DNA of 64,000 nt from Mycolicibacter heraklionensis. GTDB taxonomy: Bacteria > Actinomycetota > Actinomycetes > Mycobacteriales > Mycobacteriaceae. Positions 49,801 to 57,886 of this stretch are shown here, one piece after another. Location: positions 4,840,880 through 4,904,879 of the forward strand of contig NZ_CP080997.1 of the NCBI RefSeq assembly GCF_019645815.1, read 5' to 3'. The translations under genes were made by a program, and so were the position numbers. The notes beneath the pieces are model-generated. The model was not told where the DNA came from. It ran no database searches and saw only the letters and a program-made list of their open reading frames with translations. Every line of letters starts with the position of its first letter. Within the stretch, counting starts at the first letter, position 1.

Positions 49801-50337
49801 ATGGAGACGACAGGGTCCGGCCGGGCGATCGAAGTCGCCCCATTTCACTCCCGCGGCGAGCTGCACGGATTCGTGGTCTTCGGCCGCTGGCCTGATTCGA
49901 CCAAGGAATGGACCCAGCTGCTCAGCATCACGGTCCGCGTCGCTTCGATGCCCGGGTTGCTGCCCACCACAACGGTGTTCGGCACCCACGAAGAACTCCC
50001 CGACAACCCGGGCCCCGGCACGGTCGGATTGCTGCTGGCCGAGGGCACCGTTACCGGTGAGTCGGCGATCGCACCGGGGTATTTCGCCGGCCGTCAGCCC
50101 TCCGCGCTGCTGATGCTGCACCCGCCCTCGGAGACCATTCCCTCGCTGCCCGAATGTCGGGGCGCGGCTTCCGGATGCGTACTGCTGCCCGGCCTGCCCT
50201 ACCTGGGCCTGGAGCACCGGGCGGCCTGGGTCGAAGCCGAATCCGACGGCACCGTCACCTCGATGGTGAGTCGGGTCGGTGTTGACCCGGTCAGCCACCC
50301 CGACACCGCGATATTGGCCATGCTGCTTGCCGCATAA
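49801..50337 (+). CDS. Conserved hypothetical protein (Rv3847 homologue)
   Basis: The 178-residue soluble protein begins METTGSGRAIEVAPFHSRGE, after GGAGGGTG. It has no membrane helix and no signal peptide. It contains LLSITVRVASMPGLLPTTTVFGTHEELP, and LLMLHPPSETIPSLPECRG with two Cys further on. I do not recognise a domain. Its place between sodA and the GDT1-type transporter is conserved in mycobacteria, which is the only clue. Confidence 0.78.
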   Translation: METTGSGRAIEVAPFHSRGELHGFVVFGRWPDSTKEWTQLLSITVRVASMPGLLPTTTVFGTHEELPDNPGPGTVGLLLAEGTVTGESAIAPGYFAGRQPSALLMLHPPSETIPSLPECRGAASGCVLLPGLPYLGLEHRAAWVEAESDGTVTSMVSRVGVDPVSHPDTAILAMLLAA

Positions 50338-50459
50338 GACAATTCGCCCCCAAATGTCCTGTCGCCGGATCCTTGGATTCGGCCAGCCGAAATTCCCTGC
50401 CGGCTGGCGGCCGGGCCGGGCAGTCACTAGCCTCGGCAGCTGACGAAAGGGCGTCCCGC

Positions 50460-51149
50460 ATGCTTGCCGCCATGCTGATCAGCCTGGGCGTGGTCTTCCT
50501 CGCCGAACTCGGCGACAAATCGCAGCTGATCACCATGACCTACGCGCTGCGGCACCGCTGGTGGGTGGTTCTCGGTGGAGTGGCTATCGCGGCGTTCGCC
50601 ATCCATGGGATCTCGGTGACGGTGGGGCACTTCCTCGGGCTGACGTTGCCGGCCCGCCCGATCGCCGCCGTCGCCGGCGTCGCCTTCATCGGTTTCGCGG
50701 CGTGGACCTGGCGTGAGGGAACCAACTCCGCCCCCGGGGAAGCCACCGTCCGCGAGCCTCGATTCGTGCTGTTCGCGGTGGTGTCCTCGGTGCTGTTGGC
50801 CGAGCTCGGCGACAAGACGATGTTGGCGACTGTCGCGCTGGCCAGTGACCGCAACTGGCTGGGCGTGTGGCTCGGTGCGACGGCCGGGATGGTGCTGGCC
50901 GACGCGGTCGCGATCGCGGCGGGGACGGTGCTGCACCGTCGGTTGCCCGAACACTTGCTGCATGCCGCGGCCGGACTGCTCTTCCTGGCGTGCGGCCTGT
51001 GGATCCTCTTCGATGAGGCGCTGGGCTGGCGGCCGGTGGCCATCACCGCGGTCGCCGGACTGGTTTCGGTGGCATCGGGATCGGCGCTGTGGCGGGCTTC
51101 CCTCCGCTGTTCCGGACAGACCGCCGGAGACGATTCCACCACTCGGTAG
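50460..51149 (+). CDS. TMEM165/GDT1-family cation transporter (Rv3848 homologue)
   Basis: The 229-residue integral membrane protein has six or seven helices and two copies of the family motif E-x-G-D-K-(S/T): AELGDKSQLITM in the first and AELGDKTMLATV in the second half. UPF0016/GDT1 proteins transport Mn2+ or Ca2+, and the bacterial MneA-type relatives export Mn. Closeness to sodA makes manganese homeostasis attractive but is inference. The start could also be ATG 50472. It is followed by a 340-bp gap before espR. Confidence 0.82.
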   Translation: MLAAMLISLGVVFLAELGDKSQLITMTYALRHRWWVVLGGVAIAAFAIHGISVTVGHFLGLTLPARPIAAVAGVAFIGFAAWTWREGTNSAPGEATVREPRFVLFAVVSSVLLAELGDKTMLATVALASDRNWLGVWLGATAGMVLADAVAIAAGTVLHRRLPEHLLHAAAGLLFLACGLWILFDEALGWRPVAITAVAGLVSVASGSALWRASLRCSGQTAGDDSTTR

Positions 51150-51491
51150 CAAATCTCTCAGACAGCCCAACGCGCGGTGGAAACTTCACTTACCCGGAGG
51201 GGCTTCCAGTAGCGAGGACTAACGGGGTGATGTTGGTGGGTCTCTTCGTTCACCGATGACGACGCAATTGTGCTTGGTACGACAAGAAAATCCGGCCACA
51301 GCGATCTCTACGGTACGCCGAATGAACTGCACCAAGCCCGATCTCGTGCTTCAAGATCGAATTCGCTCCGGAAACACCCTTGGTTGTGTCGGTAACTATC
51401 GCTACGATGATCAGCAAATCATCAGGCGCTACCGCTTCCCCCTCGCGGAGCGCCTGTCGGTCGCCTGCCTACCCCCCTGGAGGTCCTATCG
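51150..51491. other. Non-coding region and leader of espR
   Basis: The region is relatively AT-rich and has no convincing gene; a 79-codon open frame (51256-51495) is not supported by a ribosome binding site or composition. It includes the palindrome-like ATCAGCAAATCATCAGGCG area and an IR around TCAAGATCGAATTCGC. A strong GAGGTCC site precedes espR. In M. tuberculosis the espR upstream region is long and bound by several regulators, including EspR itself. Confidence 0.5.
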
Positions 51492-51890
51492 ATGAGCGCG
51501 ACGTTCGCTGTCCGCTTGAATCGCCTTTTCGATGTGGTCTATCCACCCGGCCGCGGACCGCATACGTCCGCCGAGGTAATCGCGGCACTCAAAGCAGAGG
51601 GCGTCACGATGTCGGCCCCCTACCTCTCGCAGTTGCGCTCGGGCAACCGGACGAACCCGTCCACCGCCACCATGACAGCGCTGGCCAACTTCTTCCGGAT
51701 CAAACCGGCGTTCTTCACCGACGACGACTACTACGCCAAGCTCGACGCCGAGTTGTCGTGGCTGGACAGCATCCGCGACGCCGGGGTGCGGCGCATCGCG
51801 ACCCAGGCCGTCGGGCTCTCGCCCGAGGCCCAGGAGGACGTCCTGGCCCGCATCGATGAGCTCCGCCGCAAGGAGCACCTCAGCGCCTGA
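51492..51890 (+). CDS. espR: Nucleoid-associated regulator EspR
   Basis: EspR is an XRE-type, dimeric DNA-binding protein that organises the nucleoid and activates the espACD locus for ESX-1 secretion in M. tuberculosis. The 132-residue product has the HTH SAPYLSQLRSGNRTNPSTATM and a C-terminal dimerisation helix (LSPEAQEDVLARIDELRRKEHLSA). The sequence is strongly conserved with other mycobacteria. It precedes three genes on the same strand. Confidence 0.95.
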   Translation: MSATFAVRLNRLFDVVYPPGRGPHTSAEVIAALKAEGVTMSAPYLSQLRSGNRTNPSTATMTALANFFRIKPAFFTDDDYYAKLDAELSWLDSIRDAGVRRIATQAVGLSPEAQEDVLARIDELRRKEHLSA

Positions 51891-51954
51891 GGCGCCGGCG
51901 CCGCGATTAGGGTGGCTTCATCGGTTCCAGCGAGACACCGGGGAGGCGGCCGCG

Positions 51955-52623
51955 ATGGGCCTGTTCAGAAAACGCAAGAGCCGCGCGACCCGACGTGCCG
52001 AGGCACGGGCGCTGAAGGCCGGCGCCAAACTCGAGGCGCGGCTGGCCGCCAAGGGCGAGGCGAAACGCTTCAAGGCCACCCAGCGCGCGGACGCCCGCGC
52101 ACTGAAAGCCCAGATCAAGTCGGACCGCAACCGCGACCGCGCCGCGCGCAAGGCCGCCGAAAGCCAACTCAAAGCCGCCCGCGACGGCCGGATCCTCTCG
52201 CCCGCCCGCGTCCGCCGGACGCTGGTGGTGACCAGAATGCTGGCGCCTGTCATCGTGCCGCTGGTGTACCGGGCCGCGATGGCTGTGCGCGGCCTGATCG
52301 ACGAGCAGCGCGCCGCCCAGCTCGGGGTGCCGGTGGCTCGCATCGGCGAGTTCTCCGGACCCGCAAAAAACACCGCCCGGCTCTCGGCGCGGATCGCCGG
52401 GGCGGAGAAGACCCTGCGCCTGGTCCAAGACCGCAAGCCCAAGGACTCCGAGACCAAGCAGTTCGTCTCGGCGATCACCGAACGGTTGTCGGACCTGTCG
52501 ACGGCCGTGACCGCCATCGAGACCATGCCGGGAGATCGTCGCCGAGTCGCCTCCGCCTCGATCAGCGACCAGCTCGATGGGATCGACGCCGATCTGATGG
52601 CCCGGCTGGGGCTGCCGTCATGA
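51955..52623 (+). CDS. Conserved Ala/Lys/Arg-rich protein (Rv3850 homologue, DUF6474-like)
   Basis: The 222-residue product begins MGLFRKRKSRATRRAEARALKAG after GGGGAGG. Its first 75 residues are a strongly basic helical region (AKGEAKRFKATQRADARALKAQIKSDRNRDR) that might contact membranes or nucleic acid. A hydrophobic stretch (LVVTRMLAPVIVPLVYRAAMAVRG) may be one membrane helix. The C-terminal half is helical. A TAGGGT box (51908-51913) is a likely -10. Its stop overlaps the next gene by 4 bp. Function unknown. Confidence 0.8.
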   Translation: MGLFRKRKSRATRRAEARALKAGAKLEARLAAKGEAKRFKATQRADARALKAQIKSDRNRDRAARKAAESQLKAARDGRILSPARVRRTLVVTRMLAPVIVPLVYRAAMAVRGLIDEQRAAQLGVPVARIGEFSGPAKNTARLSARIAGAEKTLRLVQDRKPKDSETKQFVSAITERLSDLSTAVTAIETMPGDRRRVASASISDQLDGIDADLMARLGLPS

Positions 52624-53297
52624 GCGCTCGGATGCGCGCGTGCGCGCTGGCCGCGGCGATCACCGCAGGCTTCTTTGCCGGCGCCGCACCAGCCTGGGCG
52701 CATGTCCACGCCAGCAGCCCCGGCGCGGTGCGCGGCGGGGTTGCGATGGTCACCTTCGAGGTCCCCAACGAGTCGCCGAGCGGTTCTGCCACAACGGAAC
52801 TCACGGTGACACTGCCCGACGTGGCCTCGGCTCGCACCGAGACCAAGCCCGGTTGGACGGCACGTCTGGACCGCGACCCCAAGTCCGGGGCGGTGCGCTC
52901 GGTGACCTGGACAGCCACCGCCGGAGCCGGCATCGGCGCCGACCAGTTCGGGCTTTTCCGGATCGCGATGAGACTGCCCGATGCCGACACGGTGAACTTC
53001 CCGTCGGCACAGCGATACGCCGACGGCACCGAGGTGCGCTGGGACCAGACGCCCCCGCCGGGCGGCGGCGAGGCGGAGCACCCGGTGCCCACACTGCAGC
53101 TGGGGACCGGCCCGGCGTCGGCAGCCGAGCACCACGCCCAGCACCCGGAGCCGGCTGTCTCCGCCGGTCCGGCGCCGGAGGTCGAACCCGAGGCCGGCGA
53201 GCATCACGCCGACAATCCGGCCCGGCTGCTCGGCGGCGCCGCACTGCTGGTCGCCGCGCTGGCGGCCACGATCGCCCTGGGCAGGCGGCGGGCGTGA
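52620..53297 (+). CDS. YcnI-family (DUF1775) copper-binding exported protein
   Basis: The 225-residue protein has a signal peptide (RACALAAAITAGFFAGAAPAWA) cleaved before HVHASSPGAVRGG, leaving an N-terminal His as in other YcnI/CopC proteins that bind copper. The DUF1775 beta-sandwich follows (AMVTFEVPNESPSGS, TKPGWTARLDRDP, LPDADTVNFPSAQRY), then a Pro/Glu/His-rich linker and a C-terminal membrane anchor (ARLLGGAALLVAALAATIALG). It overlaps Rv3850 and the CopC gene by 4 bp each. It probably moves or stores copper at the cell surface. Confidence 0.86.
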   Translation: MSARMRACALAAAITAGFFAGAAPAWAHVHASSPGAVRGGVAMVTFEVPNESPSGSATTELTVTLPDVASARTETKPGWTARLDRDPKSGAVRSVTWTATAGAGIGADQFGLFRIAMRLPDADTVNFPSAQRYADGTEVRWDQTPPPGGGEAEHPVPTLQLGTGPASAAEHHAQHPEPAVSAGPAPEVEPEAGEHHADNPARLLGGAALLVAALAATIALGRRRA

Positions 53298-53830
53298 GGC
53301 GGGCGTTGCGCGGCGTACTGGCGGGCGTGTTCCTGCTGGGGATGCTGTTCGCGGCCAACGGGGTAGCCGCCGCGCATGCGGTGCTGGTGTCGACGGACCC
53401 GGCCCGTGGCGCGGAGCTGTCGCGTGGGCCGGAACGCGTCAGCGCCACCTTCAACGAGCAACTTCAGTCCGACTTCGCGGCCATGACGGTAGTGGGTCCC
53501 GACGGGCACCTGTGGTCCACCGGGGACACTCGGGTGGACGGCGCGGTCGCCAGCGTCGCGGTGCGTCCGCTGGGACCCACTGGCACCTACACCGTCCACT
53601 ATCGGGTCACCTCCGCCGACGGGCACGTGGTGTCCGGTTCGTGGCCGTTCCAGCTGACGGTAGCCGGCAACGGGGAGCCGGGCCCGGCTGTCACCGACCG
53701 CAGTGACGCGGCACCCGCCATTCCGCGCCGCTACGCCGATCCCCAGGGCGACCTGCCGATTTGGCCCTTCGTTGCCGGCGCGGTGGCGCTCGTCGGGGCC
53801 GGTCTGTGGCTCAACCGGCCTCGATCCTGA
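53294..53830 (+). CDS. CopC-domain copper-binding protein
   Basis: The 178-residue protein has a signal peptide (GVLAGVFLLGMLFAANGVAAA) before AHAVLVSTDPARGAEL, a CopC beta-sandwich with HVVSGSW near its end that supplies further ligands, and a C-terminal membrane helix (WPFVAGAVALVGAGLWL). GTG overlaps the ycnI stop in GTGA. Pairing of YcnI and CopC is common in actinobacteria. This pair stands where M. tuberculosis has only a short protein (Rv3851) between Rv3850 and hns. Confidence 0.88.
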   Translation: MRRALRGVLAGVFLLGMLFAANGVAAAHAVLVSTDPARGAELSRGPERVSATFNEQLQSDFAAMTVVGPDGHLWSTGDTRVDGAVASVAVRPLGPTGTYTVHYRVTSADGHVVSGSWPFQLTVAGNGEPGPAVTDRSDAAPAIPRRYADPQGDLPIWPFVAGAVALVGAGLWLNRPRS

Positions 53831-53932
53831 CTTCTGGCCGGCGCCCACCGCTGGCAGATGCTGGCATGATGGGAACGTTGCCGGTGTCGCCGAGTTGATC
53901 CGAGACGAGAACCCCGCCAGAGGAGCTGCCGT

Positions 53933-54412
53933 ATGACCGAACCGCAAGGCCAGCCCGACCACGAGTCCGCCGCTTCGCCCGAACCGGTGGCGCCAGCCGG
54001 CGCTGACCTGCCGGCCGACCCGCCGGCCCCGGCGCCGCCGAAGCCTCCCGCGAAGAAGGCCGCCGCCAAGAAGGCACCGGCTAAAAAGGCCGCCGCCAAG
54101 AAAGCTCCGGCCAAGGCCGCCAAGAAGGCACCGGTGAAAAAGGCGCCCGCCAAGAGTGCACCCGCGGCGCCTGCCCCGACCCCCACGGCTCCCACCCCGC
54201 CCGCGGTCGCCGCCAACGGCTCGGGCCAACTCGCTGAGCGTGCCAAAGAAGCGGCTGCCCAGGCGAAGTCCACGGTGGACACCGCCCCCAACCCGCTGAG
54301 CCCGTCAGCGTCACCGGTACGACGTTCGCCCGGCCCGCTGCTGGCCGCCGGAATCCTCGGAGTGTTTGCACTGCTGCTGCTTCGCCGGCTGCGGCGCGCG
54401 CGCCGAGGCTGA
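53933..54412 (+). CDS. hns: Membrane-anchored Hns-like nucleoid protein (Rv3852 homologue)
   Basis: The 159-residue protein has an acidic Pro-rich N-terminus, then a Lys/Ala repeat block (PAKKA and AAAKK units, about residues 37-75), a Pro/Ala/Thr linker, and a C-terminal hydrophobic helix with a basic end (GPLLAAGILGVFALLLLRRLRR). This matches the M. tuberculosis Hns-like protein, which binds DNA through its Lys-rich tail and is membrane-tethered. It follows AGGAG. It is not related by sequence to enterobacterial H-NS. Confidence 0.88.
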   Translation: MTEPQGQPDHESAASPEPVAPAGADLPADPPAPAPPKPPAKKAAAKKAPAKKAAAKKAPAKAAKKAPVKKAPAKSAPAAPAPTPTAPTPPAVAANGSGQLAERAKEAAAQAKSTVDTAPNPLSPSASPVRRSPGPLLAAGILGVFALLLLRRLRRARRG

Positions 54413-54418
54413 CCGGCG

Positions 54419-54892
54419 GTGACCGCGCGCTTCCGGCCGACCGCTGACCTGGTCGACGAGGTCGGCCCGGACGTACGCAGCTGCGACGTTCAGTTCCGCC
54501 AGCTCGGCGGCCGCACCGAATTCGCCGGGCGCATCAGCACCGTGCGCTGCTTCCAGGACAACGCACTGCTCAAATCGGTGCTCTCCGAGCCGGGCGACGG
54601 CGGGGTGCTGGTGATCGATGGCGGCGGCTCGCTGCACACCGCGCTGGTCGGTGACGTCATCGCCGAGTTGGCCCGCAGCAACGGATGGGCGGGACTGATC
54701 GTCCACGGTGCGGTGCGCGACGCCTCGACTCTGCGCACCCTCGACATCGGCATCAAGGCGCTGGGCACCAATCCCCGCAAGAGCACCAAGACCGGCGCCG
54801 GCGAGCGCGACGTCGTCGTCGAGTTCGGCGGCGTCGCCTTCGTGCCCGGCGCGATCGCGCACAGCGACGACGACGGCATCGTCGTCGTCTAG
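54419..54892 (+). CDS. rraA: RraA-family protein (regulator of RNase E / HMG aldolase-like)
   Basis: The 157-residue protein starts at GTG 54419, six bases after the hns stop. RraA-family features are DLVDEVGPDVRSCDVQFRQLGG, GGVLVIDGGGSLHTALVGDVI and GLIVHGAVRDASTLRTL, ending with FVPGAIAHSDDDGIVVV. Members inhibit RNase E or are HMG/CHA aldolases; older annotations named it menG. Which activity applies here is not visible. Confidence 0.92.
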   Translation: MTARFRPTADLVDEVGPDVRSCDVQFRQLGGRTEFAGRISTVRCFQDNALLKSVLSEPGDGGVLVIDGGGSLHTALVGDVIAELARSNGWAGLIVHGAVRDASTLRTLDIGIKALGTNPRKSTKTGAGERDVVVEFGGVAFVPGAIAHSDDDGIVVV

Positions 54893-54903
54893 GACGGCAC
54901 CTG

Positions 54904-55623
54904 ATGGACGCGACCTTGCGGACGCGCTGGGAGCAGCTCCGCGCGCGCGTCGACGACGCGTGCCGTGCCGCGGGGCGTTTGCCGAGCGATGTCGACGTGC
55001 TGCCGGTGAGCAAGACCTTCGGTCCCGAGCTGATCCGAGAAGCGGTCGGCCTGGGCTTGCACCGGTTCGGCGAGAACAAGGTCCAAGAGATCAAGGACAA
55101 GGCCGGGCCGCTGGCCGACTGCGGGATCGACTGGGTGATGATCGGGCACCTGCAGACCAACAAAGCCGGCGTGGTGGCGCGGCTGGCCGCCGAGGTGCAG
55201 TCCCTGGACCGGCCCAAGCTGGCCGTGGCGCTGGACCGCCACCTGCGCGCCGAGAACCGCGTCATCGACGTGCTGGTACAGGTCAAGACCTCCGACGAGC
55301 CCAGCAAGTACGGCCTGGATCCCGACCAACTGCTGCCGTTCCTCGATGAGCTGGCCGGCTACTCGACTATGCGGGTGCGCGGTTTGATGACGCTGGCCAT
55401 CAACACCGACGATCCCGGCACGGTCCGCGGCTGCTTCCGCCGACTGCGGGTGCTCCGGGACACCGCGGCCGAACACGGCCACGACCTGCCGAGGTTGTCG
55501 ATGGGGATGAGCGGCGACTTCGCGCTGGCGATCGCCGAGGGCGCCACCGAAGTACGGATCGGGACCGCGCTGTTCGGGTCCCGACCGTACCCCGACTCCT
55601 ACTATTGGCCGGAGCGCCGCTAG
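54904..55623 (+). CDS. YggS-family PLP-binding homeostasis protein
   Basis: The 239-residue protein has the alanine-racemase N-terminal (beta/alpha)8 fold with the PLP Lys in LPVSKTFGPELI, HRFGENKVQEIKDK, WVMIGHLQTNKA, LMTLAIN and LSMGMSGDFALAIAEGATEVRIGTALFG split by its phosphate-binding Gly. These proteins regulate free PLP and have no catalytic activity of their own. Mycobacteria usually have one yggS copy near ftsZ; this one between rraA and ethA would be a second copy. Confidence 0.9.
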   Translation: MDATLRTRWEQLRARVDDACRAAGRLPSDVDVLPVSKTFGPELIREAVGLGLHRFGENKVQEIKDKAGPLADCGIDWVMIGHLQTNKAGVVARLAAEVQSLDRPKLAVALDRHLRAENRVIDVLVQVKTSDEPSKYGLDPDQLLPFLDELAGYSTMRVRGLMTLAINTDDPGTVRGCFRRLRVLRDTAAEHGHDLPRLSMGMSGDFALAIAEGATEVRIGTALFGSRPYPDSYYWPERR

Positions 55624-55629
55624 GAGATG

Positions 55630-55690
55630 GCGGCGACCCTCCCCCGCAAGCGGGAGGTGCCCCCATTCGCCCGGCTCCGCCGTCCTCGCG
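55630..55690. repeat. Dispersed intergenic repeat with a CCCGC-AA-GCGGG hairpin
   Basis: The sequence between the convergent yggS-like and ethA stops contains CCTCCCCCGCAAGCGGGAGG followed by TGCCCCCATTCGCC. I recognise this motif as one repeated between genes in several mycobacteria (recalled, not searched). The palindrome lets it act as a two-way terminator, with hairpin stem near 55642-55659. Confidence 0.55.
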
Positions 55691-55697
55691 ATCGCCG

Positions 55698-57167
55698 CTA
55701 GGCGCTCACCGCGGCGCGGTGCTTGCTGAACTGCAGCGACTTCTCGTCCACCTTGCCGTACCGGATCAGCCGCAGGTCGAGCAGATAGTTCTGCTTGAGC
55801 CGCCACGGGGCCTCGGAACCGGACCGGGGCAGAGTGTCCATCGCCCGGCGGAAGTACCCGGGGCTGAAGTCCATGAACGGCCGCTCCTCCACCGCATCGC
55901 CGGGGTGCTGGGCCTCGACCCGGTCGAAGCCGTGCTCGTCCATGTAGTTGAGCACCCGGCAGACGAACTCCGAGACCAGGTCGGCCTTGAGCGTCCAGGA
56001 CGCGTTGGTGTAGCCGAAGCTGACGGCCGCGTTGGGCACGCCGGAGAACATCAGGCCCTTGTAGGTCATGGTCTTGGGCAGCTCGATGGGCTGGCCGTTG
56101 CGCGACAGCGTCGCACCGCCCAACAGCTGCATGTTCAGGCCGGTCGCGGTGATGATGATGTCGGCCTCGAGTTCCTGCCCGGAGTCCAGCAGGATCCCGG
56201 TCTTGGTGAACTTCGCGATGGTGTCGGTGACCACGTCGGCCTTGCCGTCGCGGATGGTCTTGAACAGATCACCGTTGGGCGCCAGGCACAGCCGCTCGTC
56301 CCACGGGTTGTACCGCGGGCCGAAGTGCTTCTGCACGTCATAGCCCTCCGGCAACCGGTGCTTGGCCATCGTCATCAGCGTCTTGCGCATGTACTGCGGG
56401 AACTTCCGCGACAACTGGTACTGGAAGGTGCTGAACCCGATGGCCTTCCAGCGGTTGACGAAGTGCGCCGCCTTCTTCGGCAGGAACCGGTTGGCCTGCA
56501 CCGCGATGGGGTCCACCAGCGGCAGCGCCCCGACGTAGGTCGGCGAGCGCTGCAACATCGTCACATGCCCGGCCCCGGAGTTGGCCAGCGCGGGAATCAG
56601 TGTCACCGCAGTGGCGCCGCTGCCGATCACCACGATCTTCTTACCGGCGTAGTCCAGATCCTCCGGCCAGTGCTGCGGGTGGACGATGGTGCCGGCGAAG
56701 TCCTCCGAGCCCGGGAACTCCGGCGAATAGCCCTCCTCGTAGTTGTAATAACCGCTGCACGCGAACACGAACGACGCGGTGATCTGCTCCTGCTGGCCGT
56801 TGTTGTCAACGGTCACCGTCCACTGGTTCTCGTCGTCGGACCAATCGGCGGCGACCACCCGGTGGCGGTAGCGGATGTGCTTGTCGATGCCGTTCTCGAC
56901 GGCCGCCTCATTGATGTAGTTCCAGATGTCCGCCCCTTCGGCGATCGAGTGGGCCGACCGCCAGGGCTTGAACCGGAAACCGAGGGTGAACATGTCGGAG
57001 TCCGAGCGGATGCCCGGGTACTTGAACAGATCCCACGTGCCGCCGAGGTTGTCCCGGCCCTCCAGAATGACGTAGCTCTTGTTCGGGCAGCGGTTCTGCA
57101 GGTGCCAGGCCGCGCTGATACCGGAGATGCCGGCGCCGACGATCACAACATCGAGGTGTTCAGTCAT
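55698..57167 (-). CDS. ethA: Baeyer-Villiger monooxygenase EthA
   Basis: EthA is an FAD- and NADPH-dependent monooxygenase that activates ethionamide and other thioamide prodrugs. The 489-residue protein has VVIVGAGISGISAAWHL (FAD), the Baeyer-Villiger signature FAGTIVHPQHWP (FxGxxxHxxxWP), and VVIGSGATAVTLIPAL (NADPH). ATG 57167 follows TAATCT (57174-57179) by six bases, so the transcript is leaderless. It is divergent from ethR with an EthR-type palindrome in between. Confidence 0.96.
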   Translation of the reverse strand: MTEHLDVVIVGAGISGISAAWHLQNRCPNKSYVILEGRDNLGGTWDLFKYPGIRSDSDMFTLGFRFKPWRSAHSIAEGADIWNYINEAAVENGIDKHIRYRHRVVAADWSDDENQWTVTVDNNGQQEQITASFVFACSGYYNYEEGYSPEFPGSEDFAGTIVHPQHWPEDLDYAGKKIVVIGSGATAVTLIPALANSGAGHVTMLQRSPTYVGALPLVDPIAVQANRFLPKKAAHFVNRWKAIGFSTFQYQLSRKFPQYMRKTLMTMAKHRLPEGYDVQKHFGPRYNPWDERLCLAPNGDLFKTIRDGKADVVTDTIAKFTKTGILLDSGQELEADIIITATGLNMQLLGGATLSRNGQPIELPKTMTYKGLMFSGVPNAAVSFGYTNASWTLKADLVSEFVCRVLNYMDEHGFDRVEAQHPGDAVEERPFMDFSPGYFRRAMDTLPRSGSEAPWRLKQNYLLDLRLIRYGKVDEKSLQFSKHRAAVSA

Positions 57168-57189
57168 GGCGCCAGATTATCAACGGTGT

Positions 57190-57224
57190 GTCGAGTGAGT
57201 CAACACCCTGTTGATTAAATCGAC
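57190..57224. promoter_or_regulatory. EthR-type operator between ethA and ethR
   Basis: Two 16-base arms, GTCGAGTGAGTCAACA and TGTTGATTAAATCGAC, flank CCC and match as an inverted repeat at 13 of 16 positions. Extra TCAACG/TGTCGA half sites lie to the left. EthR in M. tuberculosis binds a long GTCGA/TCAAC-rich operator cooperatively. The site lies between the -10 boxes for ethA (57174-57179) and ethR (57231-57236), so it can repress both. Confidence 0.85.
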
Positions 57225-57243
57225 GTCGTGTAAAGTAGCCGCC

Positions 57244-57879
57244 ATGGCCAGCCCAAATGCGACCCGTCATGGGCGCCGTGCAGCGCGGCCGTCCGGCGAC
57301 GATCGGGAGCTAGCGATCCTGGCCACGGCCGAGCGGCTGCTCGAGCAGCGTCCCCTGGCCGAGATCTCGGTCGACGACCTGGCCAAGGGCGCGGGGATCT
57401 CGCGACCCACTTTCTACTTCTATTTCAAGTCCAAGGACGCGGTGCTGCTCTCACTGTTGGAACCGCTGATCGCGGCCGCCGACTCGGAGTTCGTCGGGGC
57501 GGTGCAACGGCTGCCCACCGACCCGCGCCGGATCTGGCGCAGCGGCATCAAGGCGTTCTTCGTCGCGTTCAGCTCGCACCGGGCGATCGCCCGGGCCGGC
57601 ACCGAGGCGCTGGCCACCAGCCCGGAATTCAAAGCGATGTGGAACGGCTTCATGCAGCGATGGATCCAGCAGACCGCCGCGATGATCACCGCCGAACGCG
57701 AGCGCGGCGCGGCGCCGGCGACCATCGACGCGCTGGATCTCGCGACGTCGCTGAATCAGATGAACGAACGCACCATGATGGCAGCGCTGGTGGCCGAGCA
57801 GCCGTCGGTGCCCCACGAGAAGGTGGTCGACACGCTGACCCACGTCTGGGTCAGCAGCATCTACGGTCAGGCGTCCTGA
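57244..57879 (+). CDS. ethR: TetR-family repressor EthR
   Basis: EthR represses ethA; loss of binding through ligands raises ethionamide activation. The 211-residue protein has TetR HTH (ILATAERLLEQ, SVDDLAKGAGISRPTFYFYFKSKDAVLLSLL) and a long ligand-binding helix bundle with SGIKAFFVAFSSHRAIARAG. ATG 57244 is 7 bases after TAAAGT (57231-57236). A further upstream start is open but lies inside the operator. Confidence 0.95.
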   Translation: MASPNATRHGRRAARPSGDDRELAILATAERLLEQRPLAEISVDDLAKGAGISRPTFYFYFKSKDAVLLSLLEPLIAAADSEFVGAVQRLPTDPRRIWRSGIKAFFVAFSSHRAIARAGTEALATSPEFKAMWNGFMQRWIQQTAAMITAERERGAAPATIDALDLATSLNQMNERTMMAALVAEQPSVPHEKVVDTLTHVWVSSIYGQAS

Positions 57880-57886
57880 GGCCCGC

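Noticed and set aside
51256..51495. 79-codon open frame before espR
   Set aside because: No ribosome binding site, atypical composition, and it overlaps the espR start; the region is better read as the espR upstream leader.
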